Positions 44,466-52,454 of a stretch of DNA of 64,000 nt are shown piece after piece (the stretch's first letter is position 1; each line of letters opens with the position of its first letter). Origin of the DNA: UBA9300 sp032260385 (GTDB lineage Bacteria > Bacteroidota > Bacteroidia > Bacteroidales > VadinHA17). The notes below the pieces were generated by a model, which was not told where the DNA came from, did not search any database, and saw only the letters and a program-made list of their open reading frames with translations. The DNA is taken from assembly GCA_032260385.1 (NCBI GenBank), contig JAVVEL010000014.1, positions 4,257-68,256 on the forward strand. Reading direction: 5' to 3'. A program made the position numbers and the translations under genes.

Positions 44466-44687
44466 ATGTGCCTGGCAATACCCGGAAAGATAACAGCCTT
44501 CTTCGATGATAACGGCATGAAAATGGCTAAAGTGAGCTTCAGCGGTGTTATCCGAACCGTTTGTGCCGAATGGGTCCCCGAAGCGAAGATTGGAGATTAC
44601 ATTATATCTCATGCAGGGACGGCAATAAGCATTGTGGACCCGAAGGAGGCAGAGGAAACACTCAGCCTGCTTGATGAAATGAATTGA
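44466..44687 (+). CDS. hypC: Hydrogenase assembly chaperone HypC
   Basis: Small chaperone of 73 residues that, with HypD, carries the Fe(CN)2CO group to the [NiFe] hydrogenase large subunit. Seen: the diagnostic N-terminus MCLAIPGKI with the functional Cys2 and Pro, and VSFSGVIRTVCAEWVPEAKIGDYIISHAGTAI. It is the first of three maturation genes (hypC-hypD-hypE) transcribed rightwards; the stop is almost joined to hypD. Its client is probably the hydrogenase large subunit encoded at 57193-58386. Confidence 0.97.
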   Translation: MCLAIPGKITAFFDDNGMKMAKVSFSGVIRTVCAEWVPEAKIGDYIISHAGTAISIVDPKEAEETLSLLDEMN

Positions 44688-44688
44688 A

Positions 44689-45777
44689 TTGAAATATATA
44701 GACGAATACAGGGATGGGGAGATAGTCAGGAAACTGGTCGCGAAGATCGCCGGCTCAGTTACTCGGCAGTGGCGTATTATGGAGATATGCGGGGGCCAGA
44801 CGCATGCCATCATGAAATATAATCTCACCGAGTTGCTTCCTCCTGAGATCATACTTATCCACGGGCCCGGCTGTCCTGTCTGCGTCACCCCCCTGGAAAA
44901 GATAGACAAAGCCCTGGCTCTTGCCTGCGAGGAGGGAACCATACTGACCTCTTTCGGAGATATGATGAGGGTCCCCGGCTCTTCATCCGACCTGCTGAAA
45001 GCAAAGGCCGAAGGCGCCGATGTCAGGCTTGTTTATTCACCCCTGGATGCGGTCAAAACGGCCATCTCCAATCCTGACAGTAAGGTGGTCTTCTTTGCCA
45101 TCGGCTTTGAAACCACTGCCCCTGCAAATGCACTTGCACTGCTACGGGCAAACACCTTGAGATTAAACAACTTTTTCCTGCTATCCTCCCATGTTCTCGT
45201 ACCACCGGCAATAAATGCCATACTGTCATCGGAAGATTCATCAATTGACGGGCTGCTGGCACCGGGCCATGTATGTACTGTAACCGGCTATAACGATTAT
45301 ATTAAGCTAGCCGATGACTTCAGGGTCCCTGTAGCGGTTACCGGCTTTGAACCGGTAGATATCCTCAATGGTATACTTACTACCGTAAAAATGCTTGAAT
45401 CGGGAAGAAATGAGGTGGAAAACTCATATGCCAGGTCGGTGCAAAAGGAAGGAAACAGGCATGCCCTGAAGACTATGTACGAAGTATTCGAGGTATGCGA
45501 CAGGCAATGGAGAGGTATAGGCCTGATACCGGGCAGCGGATTGGACATAAGGGAAAAATATTCAGCTTTCGACGCTGAAAAGCATTTCACCCTTAATAAT
45601 ATTATCTCCGAAGAACCTGGGATATGCATTGCCGGGGATGTCTTGCGCGGCACTGCCCGTCCGTCCGGCTGTCCTGCATTTGGCACTGCCTGCACTCCTG
45701 ACCATCCCCTGGGCGCACCAATGGTCTCATCAGAAGGAGCCTGCGCGGCGTATTATCAATATAAATCACAAAACTGA
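44689..45777 (+). CDS. hypD: Hydrogenase iron-cyanide/CO assembly protein HypD
   Basis: Scaffold for assembling the Fe(CN)2CO part of the [NiFe] site. It has 362 residues with the expected motifs: EICGGQTHAIMKY, GPGCPVCVTP, GFETTAPANA, and the C-terminal [4Fe-4S]-binding region (CPAFGTACTPDHPLGAPMV ... GACAAYYQYK). The start is TTG at 44689: the frame has a stop at 44680-44682 and no ATG gives a full N-terminus, and KYIDEYRDGE fits the family start. It is separated from hypC by one base, and hypE starts two bases after its stop, so the three are one operon. Confidence 0.96.
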   Translation: MKYIDEYRDGEIVRKLVAKIAGSVTRQWRIMEICGGQTHAIMKYNLTELLPPEIILIHGPGCPVCVTPLEKIDKALALACEEGTILTSFGDMMRVPGSSSDLLKAKAEGADVRLVYSPLDAVKTAISNPDSKVVFFAIGFETTAPANALALLRANTLRLNNFFLLSSHVLVPPAINAILSSEDSSIDGLLAPGHVCTVTGYNDYIKLADDFRVPVAVTGFEPVDILNGILTTVKMLESGRNEVENSYARSVQKEGNRHALKTMYEVFEVCDRQWRGIGLIPGSGLDIREKYSAFDAEKHFTLNNIISEEPGICIAGDVLRGTARPSGCPAFGTACTPDHPLGAPMVSSEGACAAYYQYKSQN

Positions 45778-45779
45778 CC

Positions 45780-46811
45780 ATGGAAATCAGCTGCCCCAAA
45801 CCATATAATGAATACGATAAAATAGTGCTTGCCCATGGCAGCGGGGGCAAGCTGTCTGACCGGCTTATACGGGATATTATTATTACAGAGCTTGGCGACA
45901 ACTACATAGATTCAGCCCACGACGGGGCCGTTCTTGACATCCCCGGAAAGCTGGCATTCACTACTGACTCCTTTGTAGTCACGCCCCTGTTTTTCCCCGG
46001 TGGCGATATAGGTCACCTGGCGGTGAACGGAACAGTGAACGATCTCGTTTGCTGCGGTGCCATACCCCTGTATCTTTCCCTTTCCCTCATTATAGAGGAA
46101 GGACTGCTCATCGGCGAACTGGCATCTGTCATATCATCAGTGGCAAAAGCAGCCTCCGCGGCAGGAGTCAGGATTGTTACCGGTGATACCAAGGTTGTTG
46201 AAAAAGGTAAAGCCGACAAAGTATTTATAAATACCACCGGTGTGGGTTCGATCCCGGCAAACAGGTCCATTTCCCCTTATCGCTGTGCTGAAGGCGATGC
46301 AGTTATTATCACCGGGAACATAGCAGACCACGGCATTGCAATACTATCGACACGCGAGGGTTTAAGTTTTGAGTCCCCCCTCAGCAGTGATTGTGCCCCG
46401 ATGAATGAGATTGCGGAATTGATCTTTTCCGTCACAAACGATATTCATGTCATGCGTGATCCCACCAGGGGGGGTGTTGCCAGTGCTCTCAACGAGATAA
46501 GCCGGGTAGCGGGAAAAGAAATCATTATCGACGAAAACAGCCTGCCGCTTAATCCGTTGGTCAAAGGAGCATGTGAGATTATGGGCTTTGATCCCCTATA
46601 CCTGGCCAACGAAGGTAAACTGCTGGTCTTTCTCCCGGCCAGGCATGCAGAAAAGGTGGTCATGTCAATACGCAAACACCCGCTAGGGAAAGAGGCGGCA
46701 ATAATAGGTAATGTTACGGGAGGGGAAGCCTCCGTTAAGATGAAGACACTTGTCGGGTCAACCCGCATAGTTGATATGATAAGCGGGGAGCAGTTACCCC
46801 GCATTTGCTAA
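45780..46811 (+). CDS. hypE: Hydrogenase maturation ATPase HypE
   Basis: Dehydrates carbamoyl phosphate-derived thiocarboxamide on its C-terminal cysteine to thiocyanate, giving the CN ligands. It has 343 residues. Seen: an N-terminal ATP-binding PurM-type domain (AHGSGGKLSDRLIRD, LAFTTDSFVVTPLFFPGGDIGHLAVNGTVND, VTGDTKVVEKGKADKVFINTTGVG, MRDPTRGGVASALNE) and the conserved PRIC C-terminus with the final Cys as the cyanide carrier. It ends head-on with hypB, overlapping its last 18 bases. Confidence 0.97.
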   Translation: MEISCPKPYNEYDKIVLAHGSGGKLSDRLIRDIIITELGDNYIDSAHDGAVLDIPGKLAFTTDSFVVTPLFFPGGDIGHLAVNGTVNDLVCCGAIPLYLSLSLIIEEGLLIGELASVISSVAKAASAAGVRIVTGDTKVVEKGKADKVFINTTGVGSIPANRSISPYRCAEGDAVIITGNIADHGIAILSTREGLSFESPLSSDCAPMNEIAELIFSVTNDIHVMRDPTRGGVASALNEISRVAGKEIIIDENSLPLNPLVKGACEIMGFDPLYLANEGKLLVFLPARHAEKVVMSIRKHPLGKEAAIIGNVTGGEASVKMKTLVGSTRIVDMISGEQLPRIC

Positions 46812-47612
46812 GAGCCATTTATACCACTCGTCCATACCTTTCCCGCTAAGGGCTGACACTTCAAGGAATTTTAAGCGGCCGTTTACCTTGAGCCCGTTCT
46901 CAATTGCCGTTTCCACCTTGAAATTCACGTATGGCAGAAGGTCGGTCTTGTTGATAATGCAAAGCTGTGAGGTCCTGAACATACCGGGGTATTTCAGGGG
47001 TTTATCCTCCCCTTCCGTAACACTCATCATCACTATCCTTGTCATCTCCCCCAGGTCGAACATCGCGGGACATATAAGATTGCCAACATTTTCAATCAGT
47101 ATCACTGACCCGTTCTGCGGGTTGAATTCCTTCACTGCCCTGTTAACCATTGCTGCATCAAGGTGGCAGGCATTACCCGTGTTAACCTGTACTACCGGGA
47201 CACCTGTGGCGCTTATCCTGTCAGCATCCCGGCTGGTATGCTGGTCCCCTTCAATAACATAAAAACTCCTTTTCTCCCTGAGGTCGGCCAGCGTCCGTTC
47301 CAGGAGGGTAGTCTTACCGGAACCCGGTGAACTCATTATGTTGATCGCATATATATTCTTTGCCTCGAAGTAACCCCTGGTCCTTTCAGCCATACGCTTG
47401 TTGATGTCAAGGATGTCCCTGCCAACAGGTATGGTAAGCTGCTCCCCGTGTGAATGATCGTGGTTGTGATCATGATCGTGTGAATGATCGTGGTTGTGAT
47501 CATGATCGTGTGAATGATCGTGGTTGTGATCATGATCGTGTGAATGATCGTGATTGTGATCATGATGATGATCAATACCTGAAATATCTCCGCATCCGCA
47601 TGTATCGCACAT
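46794..47612 (-). CDS. hypB: Hydrogenase nickel-insertion GTPase HypB
   Basis: GTPase that supplies nickel to the large subunit. It has 272 residues. Seen: an N-terminal high-affinity nickel motif MCDTCGCGD, then a histidine-rich stretch of about 40 residues made of a 10-residue repeat (HDHNHDHSHD), then the G domain with the P-loop SSPGSGKTTLLERTL, VIEGDQHTSRDADRI and NKTDLLPYV. The His-rich stretch probably stores nickel. Its DNA is a 30-bp tandem repeat, which could vary in copy number between strains. It is the last gene of the leftward operon, 13 bases after hypA. Confidence 0.97.
   Translation of the reverse strand: MCDTCGCGDISGIDHHHDHNHDHSHDHDHNHDHSHDHDHNHDHSHDHDHNHDHSHGEQLTIPVGRDILDINKRMAERTRGYFEAKNIYAINIMSSPGSGKTTLLERTLADLREKRSFYVIEGDQHTSRDADRISATGVPVVQVNTGNACHLDAAMVNRAVKEFNPQNGSVILIENVGNLICPAMFDLGEMTRIVMMSVTEGEDKPLKYPGMFRTSQLCIINKTDLLPYVNFKVETAIENGLKVNGRLKFLEVSALSGKGMDEWYKWLLANAG
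47451..47570. repeat. 30-bp tandem repeat, four copies, inside hypB
   Basis: Units at 47451-47480, 47481-47510 and 47511-47540 are identical; the fourth (47541-47570) differs at a few bases. The repeat encodes the His/Asp/Asn/Ser nickel-storage segment on the minus strand. It is coding, has no spacers, and is not a CRISPR array. Confidence 0.95.
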
Positions 47613-47625
47613 AAGTATTAATTTT

Positions 47626-47964
47626 TCAGATTGTTATTGATTTCACTCTCAACTCATTTCCTCCTATTATCTTCAGGTCTGTCGAACCACAGCTACCACA
47701 TGAGCCCATAAAACTTTCAAAAGGGAATTCATAGGCACAATCATTGCATTTCCCCACTCCGCCAGGCTTTTCTATTGTTACAGTGGCCTTATCGATCACC
47801 GTTCCGGGGGCAAGGGCTTCAAGGGCAAAGCTTAGCGATTCATACTCTATCCCTGCCAGGAGGCCAATTTCCAGCTTAACTTCCTGAACAGTTCCACTGC
47901 CTGCCTTCCCGGCCTCAGCTGTAACGATGTCAATAATATTTCCTGCTACTGTTAATTCATGCAT
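47626..47964 (-). CDS. hypA: Hydrogenase nickel-incorporation protein HypA
   Basis: Nickel carrier that works with HypB. It has 112 residues from ATG 47964 (MHELTVAGNI), chosen because the N-terminal Met-His is the nickel ligand; a longer frame (MIITMHEL) starts at 47976 with an ATGA overlap of hypF. Seen: a zinc-binding pair of CxxC motifs, CNDCAYEF and CGSCGS, in the second half. It is downstream of hypF and 13 bases upstream of hypB. Confidence 0.95.
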   Translation of the reverse strand: MHELTVAGNIIDIVTAEAGKAGSGTVQEVKLEIGLLAGIEYESLSFALEALAPGTVIDKATVTIEKPGGVGKCNDCAYEFPFESFMGSCGSCGSTDLKIIGGNELRVKSITI

Positions 47965-47972
47965 GGTTATTA

Positions 47973-50243
47973 TCATATTAAGCCGGCATTCCTGCGGGCT
48001 GCAGCAACAGCCACCTGACCCAGTGCAAGCCCACCGTCATTTACCGGCACATGCCTGTGATAATATACGGAAAATTTCTCATCCTTTAATTCTCTTATGA
48101 GCTTCTCCGTGAGATACCTGTTCTGGAAGGTCCCCCCGGAAAGGACAATGTCTTTAAGCCCTGACCTGTCTGAAACATACCTTATACCATCCATAATGGC
48201 CATGGCTACTGTATTATGAAACCTGGCAGATATATCACCCGGGCTTACACCTTCCTTCATCTCATAAACTATTTCCCTTATTGCCTTTCTAAAAGACACT
48301 GCATCTTTGTCGATATCATATTCATAATGTGAATTTATTCCCCTCCTTACAGCCGATTCCAGTCTCATAGGAGCTTCTGAATGGAATTTTGAAGTATAGC
48401 AAAGGCCCGTGATTGATGCAACTGCATCAAACAACCTGCCTGCACTTGAATAATAAGCAGTATTGATTCCTTTATCCACAAGTTCCTTGTAAAGGCGTAA
48501 TTGTCCATGTCCGGTTTTCTTTATCAACGGCATGTCATCAGTGATTTCATCCTCTCCAAGGTATTTTATGAGATATGATAAACCTGACCTCCATGGCTCA
48601 CTGGAAGCACAATCTCCACCGGCTACAGGTACATAATCAAAGTGCAAAACACGTTTAAAATCGCGTAAATCAGCAATTATAAACTCTCCGCCCCATATTT
48701 TGCCGTCACTTCCCAGTCCAATCCCGTCCATAACCACTCCTATCACTTTGTCCTTAATATTATTTTCAGCCATACAGGAAGCAATATGTGCATGGTGGTG
48801 TTGAACCGTGATAAGGGGTACAGCCTCTTCCCCTGCTATTTTTTCAGCAAATACCGATGACAGGTAATCGGGATGCAGGTCACGCGCCACCAGGCGGGGA
48901 CTGAACCTGAACATCCCGGAGAAACGCTTGTAGGCAGTGTTGTAGAATTCCAGTGTTGAGGCGTTTTTAAGATCGCCGATATGCTGGCTGAGGATGAGGT
49001 TTTTCCCCTTACCCATCCCGAAGCAGTTTGTCAGTTCCGCTCCTGCCCCGAATATCCCTTCTGCATTAAAATCAATCTTAACGGGTGTAGGGGCATATCC
49101 TCTCGAGCGTCTAATTATCCTGACATCACCGGCTATGAACCGTCCAACAGAATCATCTGTTCTGTTATATATTTCACGACTGTACATAACAACGGCATCA
49201 GTAATACTTCCGAGTTTAAGCCGGGCTTCTTCATCATCGGTAATAACTGGTTCGTCGGTCAGGTTGGCACTGGTAAATACAATCACCCCTGTTTTCAGCT
49301 TCCCGAAAAGAAGATAATGAAAAGGCATATAAGGCAATATCACCCCTACAGTGTCCAGTCCGTTTGAAACCGATGCTGCAACAACATTTCTGCTTTCCAT
49401 TATCACCACTGGCCTCTGCCATGATTGCAATGCTTCAAGTTCTTCAGGTCCCGGCCGTGCTATTTCCTTTACATGATCCTCATTACGGCACATAACGGCA
49501 AAAGGCTTATCTTCCCTTCCTTTAGCTTTCCGTAGAAGGGCAACAGTTTTTTCATTCATCGCATCGCATACAAGGTGATAGCCACCTGTTCCTTTCAGGG
49601 CCAGTATACCGCCATCATCAATAAGTTGAGCTGACTGCCGGATTATATCACTGATACCCTTAACCTCGACTTCACCTGTTAACATAGTGTAGACTGGGCC
49701 GCAATTATTACAGGCAACCGGCTGTGCATGAAAACGTCTGTCAAGCGGGTCATGATATTCTCTCCTGCAGCGCTCACACATCTCAAAAGGCTCCATGCTT
49801 GTCATGGGCCTGTCATAGGGCACTCCCTTAATTATGGAAAACCTGGGGCCACAATTTGTGCAATTAATCAGGGGGTATGCTATCCTGTGTTCCTGCCCTT
49901 CCATGTCGGCCAGGCAGTCGTCGCATACAGCTATGTCGGGGCTGATGCGTGTAACCTCTTCCGACAGGTTATGGCTGGTTATTATCGAAAAACCTTCAAA
50001 AACCTCCGGTCGGATTTCATTTACACTGACTGATTCAACCTGTGCCTGAACAGGAGCTTCAGACCATATCCTGTCAACAAATCTATCCGGTGAACCATTG
50101 TAACAATTAAGCATCACCCTGACTCCCCTGTTAATGTTCTCAACTGTCCCTTCGAGTCCCATGGATGATGCCAGTTTATAAACAAAGGGTCTGAATCCGA
50201 CCCCCTGAACAAGACCTTCTATTTCAATCATGAAGGTTTTCAT
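47973..50243 (-). CDS. hypF: Carbamoyltransferase HypF
   Basis: Provides the carbamoyl group from carbamoyl phosphate to HypE. It has 756 residues with all domains: N-terminal acylphosphatase (VQGVGFRPFVYKLA), zinc fingers (CDDCLADM, NCTNCGPRFSI, CERCRREY, CNNCGP), a YrdC-like domain (LALKGTGGYHLVCDA, KGREDKPFAVMCR), and a Kae1-like domain (VQHHHAHIASCMAEN, GIGLGSDGKIWGGEF, LSGGTFQNRYLTEKL). It lies between the maturation protease and hypA. Confidence 0.97.
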   Translation of the reverse strand: MKTFMIEIEGLVQGVGFRPFVYKLASSMGLEGTVENINRGVRVMLNCYNGSPDRFVDRIWSEAPVQAQVESVSVNEIRPEVFEGFSIITSHNLSEEVTRISPDIAVCDDCLADMEGQEHRIAYPLINCTNCGPRFSIIKGVPYDRPMTSMEPFEMCERCRREYHDPLDRRFHAQPVACNNCGPVYTMLTGEVEVKGISDIIRQSAQLIDDGGILALKGTGGYHLVCDAMNEKTVALLRKAKGREDKPFAVMCRNEDHVKEIARPGPEELEALQSWQRPVVIMESRNVVAASVSNGLDTVGVILPYMPFHYLLFGKLKTGVIVFTSANLTDEPVITDDEEARLKLGSITDAVVMYSREIYNRTDDSVGRFIAGDVRIIRRSRGYAPTPVKIDFNAEGIFGAGAELTNCFGMGKGKNLILSQHIGDLKNASTLEFYNTAYKRFSGMFRFSPRLVARDLHPDYLSSVFAEKIAGEEAVPLITVQHHHAHIASCMAENNIKDKVIGVVMDGIGLGSDGKIWGGEFIIADLRDFKRVLHFDYVPVAGGDCASSEPWRSGLSYLIKYLGEDEITDDMPLIKKTGHGQLRLYKELVDKGINTAYYSSAGRLFDAVASITGLCYTSKFHSEAPMRLESAVRRGINSHYEYDIDKDAVSFRKAIREIVYEMKEGVSPGDISARFHNTVAMAIMDGIRYVSDRSGLKDIVLSGGTFQNRYLTEKLIRELKDEKFSVYYHRHVPVNDGGLALGQVAVAAARRNAGLI

Positions 50244-50258
50244 GGCATTAATATATGT

Positions 50259-50729
50259 TCACTGCTTTATTTGCGAATATATTATATCATTTATCAGTTT
50301 AATAATTTCATCCGATGCTTTTTTTACCGCCGGTGTCATATTTTCACCTACTCTCAGATCTGCCGGTTGCACACCAATTACATGGACTTCCATTTTCAGG
50401 TGGTCAGCCACTCTGCGCAGTGAAATATTATGACTTGAAACATCAAACTCATGAATTTGTCCGATTGGCACCAGCCCCGAGTAGCCCGGTTCCCGGTTAA
50501 AGTCAATACAATCGGCTATAATAAGTCTATCCGGGGCCAGGGAGTTAATCTTGCTGATATAATTTTCGATGCTTGCCTCCACCAGTAATTTGGAATATTG
50601 GCCAACTGCCTTAATTCCGGATACGATGTACACTCCTGCACCATCATCACGCCTCAGCACATTACCAACGCCCGCAAACAGTATTTTTGAACCGTTGCGG
50701 CATAGTATTTTCTTTACTTTCCCCTTCAC
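50259..50729 (-). CDS. Hydrogenase maturation protease (HycI/HyaD family)
   Basis: Endopeptidase of 156 residues that removes the C-terminal extension of the hydrogenase large subunit after nickel insertion. Seen: the family start ILFAGVGNVLRRDDGAGVYI (G-x-G-N-x-L-x-x-D-D-G with the nickel-sensing Asp), then RLIIADCIDFN (second acidic site) and FDVSSHNISLR (His region). The predicted client is the large subunit at 57193-58386, whose last bridging Cys is followed by about 34 extra residues. It is adjacent to hypF and the operon's last ferredoxin. Confidence 0.92.
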   Translation of the reverse strand: MKGKVKKILCRNGSKILFAGVGNVLRRDDGAGVYIVSGIKAVGQYSKLLVEASIENYISKINSLAPDRLIIADCIDFNREPGYSGLVPIGQIHEFDVSSHNISLRRVADHLKMEVHVIGVQPADLRVGENMTPAVKKASDEIIKLINDIIYSQIKQ

Positions 50730-51338
50730 CTATTGCAGCATTTTTACCTGTATACTCCTCTGACAGTTAGGGCACATTATATTAAACATATCCTTCCTCT
50801 TCAGTTCATCCTGTATCTCCACTTCTGCCGACGCCGGATCTTCAATGAAGGCCTGGTTGACGACGTGCAGGGCCAGGGTGGATGAATATCCTTTTGTGCC
50901 CAGCTTACCAAAGAGGTACTCAACATGTTCCTTTGTTGTTATAACCCCGCCGCAGTGGGAGCAGATAAGAAGCTCCCGTGTCTGTGTCTCAACAGTCTTA
51001 CCACGGTCAAACACGCCCATATCATAAATCATGTTTGACAGTTTCACACCTTTCCCTGTGATACAAAAGGCCTCACACTGTCCACAGAAAATACATCTGC
51101 CATAGTCCCTTGTGATGGTGCGTATGCCTGATTGTGCGTCATCAGAGACGCTTATTGCGCATGGGGGGCACACGTTGGCGCAGGACATGCAACCCACGCA
51201 CCCGTCTTCATTGACAAGCGGCTTGCCCCTGAACTTCTCTTCCGGTATATGCTCCCTGGCAGGGAAAGAGGTTGTATAAGCAGGTGTAAACAATGAAACA
51301 ACCGCTTCCCTAAGCTCCCGTAATTTTGGATATTTCAT
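50730..51338 (-). CDS. NuoI/MbhN-type 2x[4Fe-4S] ferredoxin subunit of the hydrogenase
   Basis: Protein of 202 residues. Seen: two ferredoxin clusters (CVGCMSCANVCPPCAISV and CIFCGQCEAFCITGK), which in Mbh/Ech-type hydrogenases pass electrons to the small subunit. The C-terminal half from about residue 125 is extra: it holds CSHCGG and, near the end, CPNC, four cysteines that could bind zinc or another cluster. That extension is not part of standard MbhN/EchF. The gene is the distal structural gene of the operon, 6 bases after mrpG and next to the maturation protease. Confidence 0.88.
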   Translation of the reverse strand: MKYPKLRELREAVVSLFTPAYTTSFPAREHIPEEKFRGKPLVNEDGCVGCMSCANVCPPCAISVSDDAQSGIRTITRDYGRCIFCGQCEAFCITGKGVKLSNMIYDMGVFDRGKTVETQTRELLICSHCGGVITTKEHVEYLFGKLGTKGYSSTLALHVVNQAFIEDPASAEVEIQDELKRKDMFNIMCPNCQRSIQVKMLQ

Positions 51339-51344
51339 TTTCTC

Positions 51345-51701
51345 TTATAATTTTTCTGTGCTTTCTTCTTCATTCTCCTCCGTATCATCCCTGTAATGGT
51401 CAACCACACTCTTCTTCCACATCCTGAATCCTGATATATGTGAGCCCTTCAGCAATGCATGGGCCCCTGATGTTGATGTAAAGAAGAGAACCGGTATTGC
51501 TATCAGGGCCTTGATGCCAATATCATTAAATCCGTATCTGATAAGGAGGCTCAGCAGGATACAGCATGCTCCCAGGGTGACACATTTGGTTGCAGACTGT
51601 AACCTGTTGTAAATATCGGGAAGCCGGATAAGTCCCAGACATCCGAAAAAACTGAACGACAGGCCAATGCCTATCAGTATATTGCTTATTATCTCATTCA
51701 T
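51345..51701 (-). CDS. mrpG: Mrp antiporter subunit G-like (MnhG/MbhC)
   Basis: Membrane protein of 118 residues of the MnhG/MrpG family. Seen: three hydrophobic segments (ISNILIGIGLSFSFFGCLGLIRL, CVTLGACCILLSLLI, IGIKALIAIPVLFFTSTSGAHALLKGSH) and the family motif IRLPDIYNRLQSATKCVTLG. It is part of the ion-translocating module. Its start overlaps the end of mrpF by 8 bases. A charged acidic tail follows the third helix. Confidence 0.92.
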   Translation of the reverse strand: MNEIISNILIGIGLSFSFFGCLGLIRLPDIYNRLQSATKCVTLGACCILLSLLIRYGFNDIGIKALIAIPVLFFTSTSGAHALLKGSHISGFRMWKKSVVDHYRDDTEENEEESTEKL

Positions 51702-51957
51702 TTAACTTCCTCCTTTCCAGGTATTTTGCCATAGTTAGAGTACCAATGAAACTCAGGATAATCCAGGCTATCCCTATATCTATGAGAAAGGACCTTCCTG
51801 TCCTGATCGCCAGCAACATGCATATACCGACAACAATTATTCCCATTATATCAATGGCCACAACCCTGTCGGCAACGGTAGGTCCGAGTATGATACGCAG
51901 CAGACACAGAGCCACCAGGGCGATAAGGAACCATAAGCTAAAATCAATCCATTCCAT
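51694..51957 (-). CDS. mrpF: Mrp antiporter subunit F-like (MnhF/MbhB)
   Basis: Membrane protein of 87 residues with three helices. Seen: LWFLIALVALCLLRIILGPTVADRVVAIDIMGIIVVGI, which is the MrpF signature (R-x-x-x-G-P-x-x-x-D-R-V-x-A-x-D), then LLAIRTGRSFLIDIGIAWIILSFIGTLTMAKYL. It overlaps its neighbours, by 1 base with mrpE and 8 bases with mrpG, indicating tight translational coupling. Confidence 0.93.
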   Translation of the reverse strand: MEWIDFSLWFLIALVALCLLRIILGPTVADRVVAIDIMGIIVVGICMLLAIRTGRSFLIDIGIAWIILSFIGTLTMAKYLERRKLNE

Positions 51958-52451
51958 TATTCAAATATTTTTTTCAATATACGTTCAAATTTTCCTGATA
52001 TGGAGTAAGCATAAGTATCGTGATCCATTGATCTGACATTGATCCAGTGCACATACATTACATCATCAATTATATCCACCGCTATTGTTCCCGGTGTCAT
52101 GGTTATTGAATTTGCCAGTATTGTCCTTGCCAGTGAACCCTGCAAAGTCAGCTTAACCCTTACAATCCCTGGTTTTATTGGCAAGGCGGGGTGAAGAACC
52201 CTGTAGGCAACATCAAAGTTGGCTTTCACACATTGCCATATGAAGTAGATTATATAAATGATCATCCAGAACCAGCGCACAGGATTGATCATTTTGCTAA
52301 CATCAAAATTAAAATATCTCGCAAATATAATAGTGGTCAGCAGGGATATAACTGCTCCTGCGACAAGGTTTTGCCATCCCACGTTGCTTGTGAGTAGGAG
52401 CCATGTGGCAAAACAGATCAGGTAATATATCAGAACATTTATTACTCTCAT
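51957..52451 (-). CDS. mrpE: Mrp antiporter subunit E-like (MnhE/MbhA)
   Basis: Membrane protein of 164 residues of the MnhE family. Seen: N-terminal helices (LIYYLICFATWLLLTSN, LVAGAVISLLTTIIFARYF), a helix with FWMIIYIIYFIWQCVKANFDVAYRVL, and the cytoplasmic part IKPGIVRVKLTLQGSLARTILANSITMTPGTIAVDII, which is the family core. It is a small subunit of the Mrp-like module next to mrpD. Confidence 0.92.
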   Translation of the reverse strand: MRVINVLIYYLICFATWLLLTSNVGWQNLVAGAVISLLTTIIFARYFNFDVSKMINPVRWFWMIIYIIYFIWQCVKANFDVAYRVLHPALPIKPGIVRVKLTLQGSLARTILANSITMTPGTIAVDIIDDVMYVHWINVRSMDHDTYAYSISGKFERILKKIFE

Positions 52452-52454
52452 AGG

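Noticed and set aside
47451..47570. CRISPR-like array
   Set aside because: Units are contiguous with no spacers and are coding, in frame, for the HypB histidine stretch.
47336..47575. Repetitive MIIIMITITII-type open frame
   Set aside because: It is the alternate frame of the hypB histidine repeat.
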